From UBA6054 sp964522095 (GTDB lineage Bacteria; Planctomycetota; Phycisphaerae; Phycisphaerales; UBA1924), in contig CAZFSO010000073.1 in NCBI GenBank assembly GCA_964522095.1, forward strand, positions 1 through 11,441: DNA of 11,441 nt. The letters are read 5' to 3'. The number at the start of each line of letters is the position of its first letter. Position 1 is the first letter of the stretch. Shown in pieces: positions 5,387-10,593 of this stretch. A program made the position numbers and the translations under genes. The notes beneath the pieces are model-generated. The model saw only the letters and a program-made list of their open reading frames with translations. It had not been told where the DNA came from and made no database searches.

Positions 5387-6883
5387 CTACGACAGGAACG
5401 GCTCGGCCACCGCCAGGCGCTTCTCGTACCGCTCGGGACGGTCCCACGCCCCGGCCTCCAGCCGCGGCGCGCCCCCGCCCGAGCCAGACGCCCCCAACGC
5501 CGCCAGCACCCTGGACACCTCCGCCGCGCCGTCGGACGCGAGCGCCTCGCGCGTCGTCGTCACGACCGTGTGCCCCATCGCCGGCAGCGACGACTCCCAG
5601 TGGTCCAGCAGCAGCCCGAGGTCTCGCAGGTACGACGCGGTCGTCGCCAGGTCCCGGCTGTACGCGTGGTGCCCCCGCATCGCGCCGAAGTAGCACGCCA
5701 GCGCGTGCGACCGCCGCTCCCGGCGCACCAGCACGAACCTGGCGCCCGGCAGCGCCGCCGCGGCCAGACCGACCAGGTGCGCGTGCAGCGCCCCCGCGTC
5801 CACCACCACCGACCGCCCGGACGGCCACGCGCGCCGGCCGGCAATCTCCAGGAAGTGCTCGGCCAGTTCTTTCAACTGCGTACCGCGGACCTTCGCGGCC
5901 GCCACCACCACCGGCCGGTGCGGCGTCGTCGTCGCGCCCGCGAACCGCACCGCCGCATACGTCAGCGCGTCGCTCGGGCCGGTCGTCCCCACCGACGGAT
6001 GCCCCGTCATCGCCCGCGCCAACTCGACCCCGCCCGACTCCGGCGCCCCTACCACGAACACCAGGTTCGACGCGTCCACCGAAGGCCGGCGCAGCGTGCC
6101 GACCGTGCCGGGCGTCCACGCCTGGATCACCGCCTGCGTCAGGCGCGCGTGCGCCGCCGCGTCGAACGTCCCGCGCCGCAGGTTCGCCGCGCGCGTGAAG
6201 GCGCGGAACGCCTCGTCCGTCTCGTCCGCGCGGTCGAACAGCGCGGCGCACCGGCGCAGCACGTCCGACTGGGTGTCCGCGTCGACACCCACCACCTCGC
6301 TCAGCGACCGCACCCGCTGGGCGAGCATGCGGCACATCTCGCCGCCCGAGCCCCGGTCCGCCAGCGCGACCGCGCCGGCCGCCATGGCCGAGGACCGCTC
6401 GTCCAGCCCCGCCGCCTCGGCCTCGCCGAGCGCCGACCGCGCCGCGTCGACCGCGCCGCGACCGGCGAGGATCTCGACCCGCGCCAGCGCCAGGCCCGCG
6501 TCCCCTCCACCGCCCACGCGCCCCGCCCGCGCCAGCACCCGGTCCGCCTCGTCGGAAAGCCCCAAGGCTTCAAGCGACCGCGCCAGACACGCCATCACCC
6601 GCACGCACGACGCCCGCCTCGCGCCCGCGTCCTCGCCGTCCGCCGCCGCCTCGGCCTCCAGCGCGTCGGCCGCGGCGCGCAGGTCGGGCAGCGCCAACTC
6701 GTGCTGCCCGCACGCCGAGGCCGTCATCCCGTGCAGCGCCAGCGTGGGCGCCTGCCCACCGAAGTGCGCCCGCAGCAGGCCCGCACGCTGGTGCGCCTCG
6801 TGGTAATCCCCCAGGGCCATCAGGCGCTGCGCCTGGTCGAAAACCTGCTTCGGTGACGGCTGCGTCGGCGCGCTGGGATTCAT
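5387..6883 (-). CDS. TPR protein with degenerate sulfotransferase domain
   Basis: A 498-residue protein. ATG 6883 is chosen because TGGAG lies 5 nt upstream; an open frame extends further upstream but overlaps the divergent asparaginase gene. Residues 11-250 are Ala-rich helical repeats of TPR type (FDQAQRLMALGDYHEAHQRA at 15-34, LARSLEALGLSDEADRVL at 100-117, DETDEAFRAFTRAANL at 220-235). Residues 274-498 match Sulfotransfer_3/TPST-like sulfotransferases: LVFVVGAPESGGVELARAMT (274-293), VVVDAGALHAHLVGLAAAALPGA (359-381), FVLVRRERRSHALACYFGAM (383-402), DLATTASYLRDLGLLLDHWESSLP (411-434). The PAPS-binding loop, normally P-R/K-S-G-T, reads PESGG, and the later DK(M)P reads DAGA. Catalysis is therefore doubtful even though the fold looks intact. 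It is probably co-transcribed with the GGQ protein. Confidence 0.85.
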   Translation of the reverse strand: MNPSAPTQPSPKQVFDQAQRLMALGDYHEAHQRAGLLRAHFGGQAPTLALHGMTASACGQHELALPDLRAAADALEAEAAADGEDAGARRASCVRVMACLARSLEALGLSDEADRVLARAGRVGGGGDAGLALARVEILAGRGAVDAARSALGEAEAAGLDERSSAMAAGAVALADRGSGGEMCRMLAQRVRSLSEVVGVDADTQSDVLRRCAALFDRADETDEAFRAFTRAANLRRGTFDAAAHARLTQAVIQAWTPGTVGTLRRPSVDASNLVFVVGAPESGGVELARAMTGHPSVGTTGPSDALTYAAVRFAGATTTPHRPVVVAAAKVRGTQLKELAEHFLEIAGRRAWPSGRSVVVDAGALHAHLVGLAAAALPGARFVLVRRERRSHALACYFGAMRGHHAYSRDLATTASYLRDLGLLLDHWESSLPAMGHTVVTTTREALASDGAAEVSRVLAALGASGSGGGAPRLEAGAWDRPERYEKRLAVAEPFLS

Positions 6884-6925
6884 GGACACTCCAGGAGAAC
6901 TCGCACGGCGAGAACGGAAAGACCC

Positions 6926-7507
6926 GTGACTAATCTTACGCCGATGCGACGCGTGACCCTCATCTCCACCGGCGGCACCATCGAGAAGACCTACGACGAG
7001 CACACCGGCTCGCTCGAGAACCGCGCCTCCGTCGTCCAGGGCATGCTCGCCCTGCTCCGCCTCGAAGACACCCGCATCAACACCATTCAACTGATGCACA
7101 AGGACTCGCTCGACCTCGACGACGCCGACCGCGAGCGCATCGTCCACGCCGTCGAGACCACCGCCGGGCCCCGGGAAAACCCCTCGACCACCGAAGCCGT
7201 CGTCGTTCTCCACGGCACCGACACGCTGGCCCGCACCGGCGAACTGCTCCACGCCCGGCTCGGATCGTGGCTGCGCATCCCGGTCGTCCTCACCGGCGCT
7301 ATGCGCCCCTTCGAGATGACCCGCAGCGACGCCCTCCAGAACCTCACCGAGGCCATCTTCGCGACGGGGGTCCTCGCCCCAGGCGTCTGGGTGGTTGCCC
7401 ACGGGCGGGCCCTGGCCTTCCCGGGCCCCGTCAAGGACCGCAACCGCGGCACCTTCCGCCTCGACCACGACCCGGCGACACCCCACCGCCCCCTGAATCA
7501 GACTTGA
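6926..7507 (+). CDS. Short asparaginase (N-terminal catalytic domain only)
   Basis: A 193-residue protein from GTG 6926, supported by GGAAAG at 6916-6921; an ATG at 6944 lacks a ribosome site. It matches the N-terminal domain of L-asparaginases: LISTGGTIEKTYDEHTG (12-28, nucleophile-position Thr15, Tyr23), HKDSLDLDDADRERI (58-72), LHGTDTLARTGELL (95-108, Thr98-Asp99), VLTGAMRPFEMTRSDALQNLTEAI (121-144) and PVKDRNRGTFR (168-178, Lys170). The Thr-Asp-Lys set typical of the family is therefore present. The C-terminal domain, which supplies further active-site residues in E. coli AnsB, is absent. The stop is clean and stand-alone asparaginase-domain proteins of 160-200 residues exist in other bacteria, so this is a natural short form rather than a broken gene. 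The substrate is unproven. It diverges from the TPR gene with only 42 nt between starts. Confidence 0.88.
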   Translation: MTNLTPMRRVTLISTGGTIEKTYDEHTGSLENRASVVQGMLALLRLEDTRINTIQLMHKDSLDLDDADRERIVHAVETTAGPRENPSTTEAVVVLHGTDTLARTGELLHARLGSWLRIPVVLTGAMRPFEMTRSDALQNLTEAIFATGVLAPGVWVVAHGRALAFPGPVKDRNRGTFRLDHDPATPHRPLNQT

Positions 7508-7520
7508 TCCGAACGCGTTC

Positions 7521-7541
7521 CGGGCACGGAAAAGCCCGTTT
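7521..7541 (+). terminator. Weak candidate terminator after the asparaginase gene
   Basis: CGGGC (7521-7525) and GCCCG (7534-7538) can pair over an 8-nt loop and are followed by TTTGTG. It begins 13 nt after the stop codon. The stem is short. A perfect 10-nt palindrome, GAACGCGTTC, lies immediately before it (7511-7520). Confidence 0.35.
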
Positions 7542-7650
7542 GTGACCGTTTCGGACCTGCGGGACCGGTCGGATTTCCCCAACAAAGCCCAAAACTAGGG
7601 AAAAACCCGTCGGTTCGCGCAATTTCCCTGTTCAGACCGCAGATTCCCTC

Positions 7651-7679
7651 TTGCACCCCACCCCCGCTCCGGGTATGCT
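7651..7679 (+). promoter_or_regulatory. Predicted promoter of array copy 1
   Basis: TTGCAC (7651-7656), a 17-nt spacer, then TATGCT (7674-7679). The leader to the ATG at 7761 would be about 75 nt. It contains a possible hairpin, GGAACGA (7692-7698) with TCGTTTCC (7704-7711, one bulge). Confidence 0.55.
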
Positions 7680-7760
7680 CAGGCCGGGTCAGGAACGAGT
7701 CGTTCGTTTCCAGTTTGTTCCGGTACACCGTTCACCTGTCTTAAAGTGAGGAGATTTGAA

Positions 7761-8360
7761 ATGAAGAGCGCTGCTCTGCTCGCCGTCGCCGGTCTCGCGA
7801 CCGTCGCTTCCGCCCAGGTTGACAGCCTGGTGATCTCGCTGACGTGGGATCAGACCACCATCAACATCGGCGAGACCGCCACCGCCACCATCACCTCCAC
7901 GCACGTCGGCCCCGCCGGCTCGTACCTCACCGTCTTCGCGGCCAACCTGTGGGCCAGCGATCAGATCGTCGAGGTCACCAGCGTCGCCCCCGTCGCGTGG
8001 AACCAGGACCTGTCCGGCCTGACCGGCCAGGGCATCGCCAGCGGCGCTGACGTCCTCGAACTCGAGGCCGGCCAGAACAGCCTGCTGGGCGCCATCGACA
8101 GCTCCAACCCGCTGGTCGTCACCACCTTCACCGTCACCGCGACGGCCGAAGGCGTCCTGACCTACAGCGCCACCCCCAGCGTCCCCCCGAACGGCCCCTG
8201 GGCCATCATCGGCAAGGGCAACCCCATCGTTCCCGAGTTCCCGGCCGTCTGGTTCGACGTTGACGTCTTCCAGAGCCAGGCCCTGACGATCGTCCCCGCC
8301 CCGTCCGCCATGGCCCTGCTCGGCCTCGGTGGTCTGGTCGCCGGCCGTCGTCGTCGCTGA
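7761..8360 (+). CDS. VPxP-CTERM exported protein, array copy 1
   Basis: 199 residues from ATG 7761, with a GAGGAG ribosome site 7 nt upstream; a GTG at 7746 overlaps that site and is rejected. Residues 1-18 are a signal peptide (ASA-Q cleavage). The mature body is Thr/Val/Gly-rich and cysteine-free: VDSLVISLTWDQTTINIGET (20-39), THVGPAGSYLTVFAANLWAS, VAWNQDLSGLTGQG, LEAGQNSLLGAIDSSNPL, PSVPPNGPWAIIG, NPIVPEFPAVWF. It suggests an all-beta sandwich; a distant likeness to cohesin-type folds is only an impression. Residues 178-199 (VPAPSAMALLGLGGLVAGRRRR) are the sorting tail. The protein is probably exported, then processed or anchored by an exosortase at the cell surface or in extracellular matrix. 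Several codons are T-ending (GCT, CGT) where the other copies use C-ending ones. Confidence 0.9.
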   Translation: MKSAALLAVAGLATVASAQVDSLVISLTWDQTTINIGETATATITSTHVGPAGSYLTVFAANLWASDQIVEVTSVAPVAWNQDLSGLTGQGIASGADVLELEAGQNSLLGAIDSSNPLVVTTFTVTATAEGVLTYSATPSVPPNGPWAIIGKGNPIVPEFPAVWFDVDVFQSQALTIVPAPSAMALLGLGGLVAGRRRR

Positions 8361-8411
8361 TCGGCACGACCGAACGCCCCTTCACCAGGGGACCGTTCAA
8401 CCGACCAAAGC

Positions 8412-8443
8412 CCCGCCCGGCCCAGCCGGGCGGGCTTTTTTTT
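8412..8443 (+). terminator. Intrinsic terminator of array copy 1
   Basis: CCCGCCCGGC (8412-8421) pairs perfectly with GCCGGGCGGG (8425-8434) over a 3-nt loop, followed by C and T8 (8436-8443). The flanking AAAG and CTTT can extend the stem around one bulge. It is one of the strongest terminators in the window. Confidence 0.93.
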
Positions 8444-8452
8444 GTCAATCAA

Positions 8453-8481
8453 CTGGCACACCGCCAGACCGGGGGTAACTT
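8453..8481 (+). promoter_or_regulatory. Predicted promoter of array copy 2
   Basis: CTGGCA (8453-8458), 17 nt, TAACTT (8476-8481). It starts only 9 nt after the T-run of the preceding terminator. The -10 is identical to that at 390-395, and the -35 is identical to that of copy 3. Confidence 0.55.
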
Positions 8482-8490
8482 CTCAGGAGA

Positions 8491-8539
8491 GTTCTCAGAC
8501 CTTCTCGCGGCCACCGGCCGCAAAAAAGTTCTCAAACCT
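8491..8539 (+). promoter_or_regulatory. Leader hairpin flanked by direct repeats, copy 2
   Basis: GTTCTCAGACCT (8491-8502) recurs as GTTCTCAAACCT (8528-8539), with one difference. Between them GCGGCC-ACC-GGCCGC (8507-8521) forms a perfect 6-bp hairpin followed by A6. All of it lies in the predicted 5' untranslated leader, upstream of the GAGGAG ribosome site. Copy 3 has a GC hairpin at the corresponding place (9291-9312). Confidence 0.45.
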
Positions 8540-8557
8540 GCGAAGAGGAGTACCGAG

Positions 8558-9157
8558 ATGAAGACCATCGCCCTGATTGCCGCCGCCGGACTGACCACCG
8601 CCGCCTCCGCCCAGGTGGACAGCCTGGTCATTTCCCTCACCTGGGACAAGACCACCATCGCCATCGGCGAGACCGCCACCGCCACGATCACCTCGACCCA
8701 CGTCGGCCCCGAGGGCTCGTACCTGACCGTCTTCGCCGCCAACCTGTGGGCGAGCGACCAGATCGTCGAAGTCACCTCGATCGCCCCGATCGCCTGGAAC
8801 CAGGACCTCTCGGGTCTCTCCGGCCAGGGTGAGGCCGACGGCGCCAACGTCCTGAACCTCAACGCCGGCCAGAACAGCCTGCTGGGCGAGTACGTCGACG
8901 ACAACCCCCTGCTGATCACCACCTTCACCGTGGTCGGCACCGCCGAGGGCGTCCTGACCTACACCGCCGAGGCCAGCGTTCCCCCGAACGGCGCCTGGGC
9001 CATCATCGGCCAGGGCAACCCGATCGTGCCCGAGTTCCCCGCCGTCTGGTTCGGCACCGACGTGCTCGACAGCCAGGCGCTGACGGTCGTCCCCGCCCCG
9101 TCCGCCATGGCCCTGCTCGGCCTGGGTGGTCTGGTCGCCGGCCGCCGCCGCCGCTGA
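8558..9157 (+). CDS. VPxP-CTERM exported protein, array copy 2
   Basis: 199 residues from ATG 8558, preceded by GAAGAGGAG. The signal peptide is MKTIALIAAAGLTTAASA, then Q. The body has the same blocks as copy 1, with local differences: GEADGANVLNLN and LLGEYVDDNPLLITTF in the middle, and EASVPPNGAWAIIGQG, FGTDVLDSQALTV further on. The tail (178-199) is identical to copies 1 and 3. By my hand alignment it differs from copy 3 at 24 residues plus one insertion. Two substitutions are in the signal peptide and the other 22 lie in roughly residues 50-127; the last 70 or so residues are identical. The acidic EYVDDN stretch is peculiar to this copy. The monocistronic unit has its own promoter and terminator. 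Predicted location is the cell surface or matrix; function is unknown. Confidence 0.92.
   Translation: MKTIALIAAAGLTTAASAQVDSLVISLTWDKTTIAIGETATATITSTHVGPEGSYLTVFAANLWASDQIVEVTSIAPIAWNQDLSGLSGQGEADGANVLNLNAGQNSLLGEYVDDNPLLITTFTVVGTAEGVLTYTAEASVPPNGAWAIIGQGNPIVPEFPAVWFGTDVLDSQALTVVPAPSAMALLGLGGLVAGRRRR
8935..9157 (+). repeat. 223-bp perfect direct repeat, first copy (second at 9726-9948)
   Basis: Reading both segments side by side, positions 8935-9157 and 9726-9948 (offset 791) are identical at every base, including all third codon positions, up to and including the stop codon. Similarity drops immediately on both sides (GTGGT against GTCAC upstream, TCC against ATC after the stop). The repeat covers the last 73 or so codons of array copies 2 and 3. 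Confidence 0.95.
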
Positions 9158-9198
9158 TCCCGGCCGCCGGGCTTGCCCGGAGTGCCCATCCTGCACAG

Positions 9199-9234
9199 GA
9201 ATCCGCCCGGTTCACGCCGGGCGGATTCTTTTTT
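9199..9234 (+). terminator. Intrinsic terminator of array copy 2
   Basis: GAATCCGCCCGG (9199-9210) pairs perfectly with CCGGGCGGATTC (9217-9228) around the loop TTCACG, followed by T6 (9229-9234). It lies 42 nt after the stop. Confidence 0.94.
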
Positions 9235-9244
9235 GTCCGAATCA

Positions 9245-9273
9245 CTGGCACACTCCCCCGGATGAGGTAGATT
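9245..9273 (+). promoter_or_regulatory. Predicted promoter of array copy 3
   Basis: CTGGCA (9245-9250), 17 nt, TAGATT (9268-9273). The CCCCCGGATGAGG just before the -10 resembles CCCCGGATCAGG at the same place in copy 4. The leader is about 66 nt and contains a GCGGCGGC...GCCGGCCGC hairpin (9291-9312). Confidence 0.5.
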
Positions 9274-9345
9274 CTGGCACCGAGAGCAACGCGGCGGCAA
9301 CGAGCCGGCCGCACCTGACCCAAATCCGCGAAGAGGAGTTCCGAA

Positions 9346-9948
9346 ATGAAGACCGTTGCCCTGATCGCCGCCGCCGGCCTGACCACCGTCGCCTCCGCCC
9401 AGAACGTCGACAGCCTGGTCATCTCCCTGACCTGGGACAAGACCACCATCGCCATCGGCGAGACCGCGACCGCCACGATCACCTCGACCCACGTCGGCCC
9501 CGCCGGCTCGTACCTCACGGTGTTCGCGGCCAACCTGCACGCCAGCGCCGAGGTCGTCTCGGTCGACTACATCGCCCCCGTCGCCTGGAACCAGGCCCTC
9601 TCGGGTCTCTCCGGCCAGGGCGTCGCCGATGGCGCCAGCATCATGGGCCTCAACGCCGGCCAGAACAGCCTGCTGGGCACCATCGACAGCTCCAACCCCC
9701 TGCTCGTGACGACCTTCACCGTCACCGGCACCGCCGAGGGCGTCCTGACCTACACCGCCGAGGCCAGCGTTCCCCCGAACGGCGCCTGGGCCATCATCGG
9801 CCAGGGCAACCCGATCGTGCCCGAGTTCCCCGCCGTCTGGTTCGGCACCGACGTGCTCGACAGCCAGGCGCTGACGGTCGTCCCCGCCCCGTCCGCCATG
9901 GCCCTGCTCGGCCTGGGTGGTCTGGTCGCCGGCCGCCGCCGCCGCTGA
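9346..9948 (+). CDS. VPxP-CTERM exported protein, array copy 3
   Basis: 200 residues from ATG 9346, with GAAGAGGAG upstream. The signal peptide is MKTVALIAAAGLTTVASA, then Q, followed by one extra Asn compared with copies 1 and 2. The mature N-terminus (VDSLVISLTWDKTTIAIGET) is the same as copy 2. The centre is distinct: NLHASAEVVSVDYIAPVAWNQALSG and GASIMGLNAG. LLGTIDSSNPLLVTTFTVT is closer to copies 1 and 4 than to copy 2. The last 73 or so codons are base-for-base identical to copy 2. The tail VPAPSAMALLGLGGLVAGRRRR (179-200) carries the sorting signal. The product is cysteine-free, probably beta-rich, and predicted to be surface-exposed after export. It has its own promoter and terminator. 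Confidence 0.92.
   Translation: MKTVALIAAAGLTTVASAQNVDSLVISLTWDKTTIAIGETATATITSTHVGPAGSYLTVFAANLHASAEVVSVDYIAPVAWNQALSGLSGQGVADGASIMGLNAGQNSLLGTIDSSNPLLVTTFTVTGTAEGVLTYTAEASVPPNGAWAIIGQGNPIVPEFPAVWFGTDVLDSQALTVVPAPSAMALLGLGGLVAGRRRR
9726..9948 (+). repeat. 223-bp perfect direct repeat, second copy
   Basis: Identical to 8935-9157 at every position; see that entry. It ends exactly with the stop codon of array copy 3. Confidence 0.95.
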
Positions 9949-9984
9949 ATCTGACCAGGGCCAACCGGCCTTGACCCGATCGCG

Positions 9985-10020
9985 ACCCGCCCGGCCCGAC
10001 GCCGGGCGGGTTCTTTTTTT
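9985..10020 (+). terminator. Intrinsic terminator of array copy 3
   Basis: ACCCGCCCGGC (9985-9995) pairs with GCCGGGCGGGT (10001-10011) over a 5-nt loop, then TC and T7 (10014-10020). The GCCCGG core is shared with the other array terminators, but stem ends and loops differ. Confidence 0.93.
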
Positions 10021-10030
10021 GGAACGAACA

Positions 10031-10059
10031 GTGACATCGCGCCCCGGATCAGGTAATCT
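10031..10059 (+). promoter_or_regulatory. Predicted promoter of array copy 4
   Basis: GTGACA (10031-10036), 17 nt, TAATCT (10054-10059). It is the closest to consensus among the array promoters. It starts 10 nt after the preceding T-run. The following GC-palindromic leader (CCGGCC...CCGGCCGG) runs into the assembly gap at 10093. Confidence 0.55.
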
Positions 10060-10092
10060 GGACCGGCCAACCCGGCCGCGGACCGGCCGGCA

Positions 10093-10192
10093 NNNNNNNN
10101 NNNNNNNNNNNNNNNNNNNNNNNNNNNNNNNNNNNNNNNNNNNNNNNNNNNNNNNNNNNNNNNNNNNNNNNNNNNNNNNNNNNNNNNNNNNN
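10093..10192. other. Assembly gap (100 N) inside array copy 4
   Basis: Exactly 100 unknown bases replace the start of copy 4. In copy 3 the distance from the end of the -10 to the conserved WNQ codon is 312 nt; here it is only 134 nt including the N run. The real gap should therefore be about 280 bp if the copies are collinear. The break probably reflects failure to assemble near-identical tandem sequence. Confidence 0.95.
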
Positions 10193-10565
10193 GTGGAACC
10201 AGCAACTCTCCGGGCTTTCCGGGCAGGGCATCGCCGACGGCGCGAACATCCTGAGCCTCAACGCCGGGCAGAACAGCCTGCTGGGCAACATCGACAGTTC
10301 CAACCCGCTGCTGATCACGACGTTCACCGTGACCTTCACCGGCCTGGGCAGCCTGAGTTATTCCGCCACGCCGAGCGTGCCGCCCAACGGGCCGTGGGCC
10401 GTCATCGGGGCCGGCAACCCGATCGTCCCCGAGTTCCCGGCGGTGTGGTTCGGCCCGGAGGCGTTCGTCAGCGATACCCTGACGATCGTGCCCGCGCCGT
10501 CCGCTTTGGCGGTGCTTGGCCTGGGCGGCCTGGGCGGCCTGGCCGTCGGTCGCCGCCGCCGCTGA
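10193..10565 (+). CDS. VPxP-CTERM exported protein, array copy 4 (5' part lost in gap)
   Basis: The frame resumes at 10194 with WNQQLSGLSGQGIADGANILSLNAG and runs 123 residues to TGA 10563-10565. It lines up with copy 3 from Trp81, so about 80 N-terminal residues including the signal peptide are missing through the assembly gap; there is no sign of mutation. Blocks LLGNIDSSNPLLITTFTVTFTG, SATPSVPPNGPWAVIG and NPIVPEFPAVWFGPEAF are conserved. The SATPSVPPNGPW and TIVPAPS segments agree with copy 1 rather than copies 2 and 3. The tail is three residues longer (VPAPSALAVLGLGGLGGLAVGRRRR) because GLG is repeated. It is the most diverged of the four array members and is predicted to be exported like the others. 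Confidence 0.88.
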
Positions 10566-10593
10566 CGCTGGCCCCGACCTCAACGCATCCCCG

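Noticed and set aside
4734..6335. Long minus-strand frame rich in Gly/Arg/Ala (533 codons)
   Set aside because: It overlaps the TPR-sulfotransferase and GGQ genes in another frame and shows no recognisable motif, only GC-driven composition.
4835..6856. Very long plus-strand open frame (673 codons) opposite the TPR and GGQ genes
   Set aside because: The product is Arg/Pro/His-rich low-complexity with no domain, the usual antisense shadow of high-GC coding sequence. The minus-strand frames show clear sulfotransferase and GGQ motifs.
6884..7585. N-terminal extension of the TPR gene by 234 codons
   Set aside because: It is fully antisense to the asparaginase gene and Gly/Val-rich without motifs; ATG 6883 has a plausible ribosome site and begins the natural protein.
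7511..7610. Palindrome GAACGCGTTC and the pair GGAAAAGCCCGT (7528) / GGAAAAACCCGT (7599)
   Set aside because: Short, single occurrences near a weak terminator; too little to call an operator or attachment site.
7761..10565. Array considered as a CRISPR or microsatellite-type repeat
   Set aside because: The repeat unit is a whole gene with promoter and terminator, with no short repeat-spacer structure.
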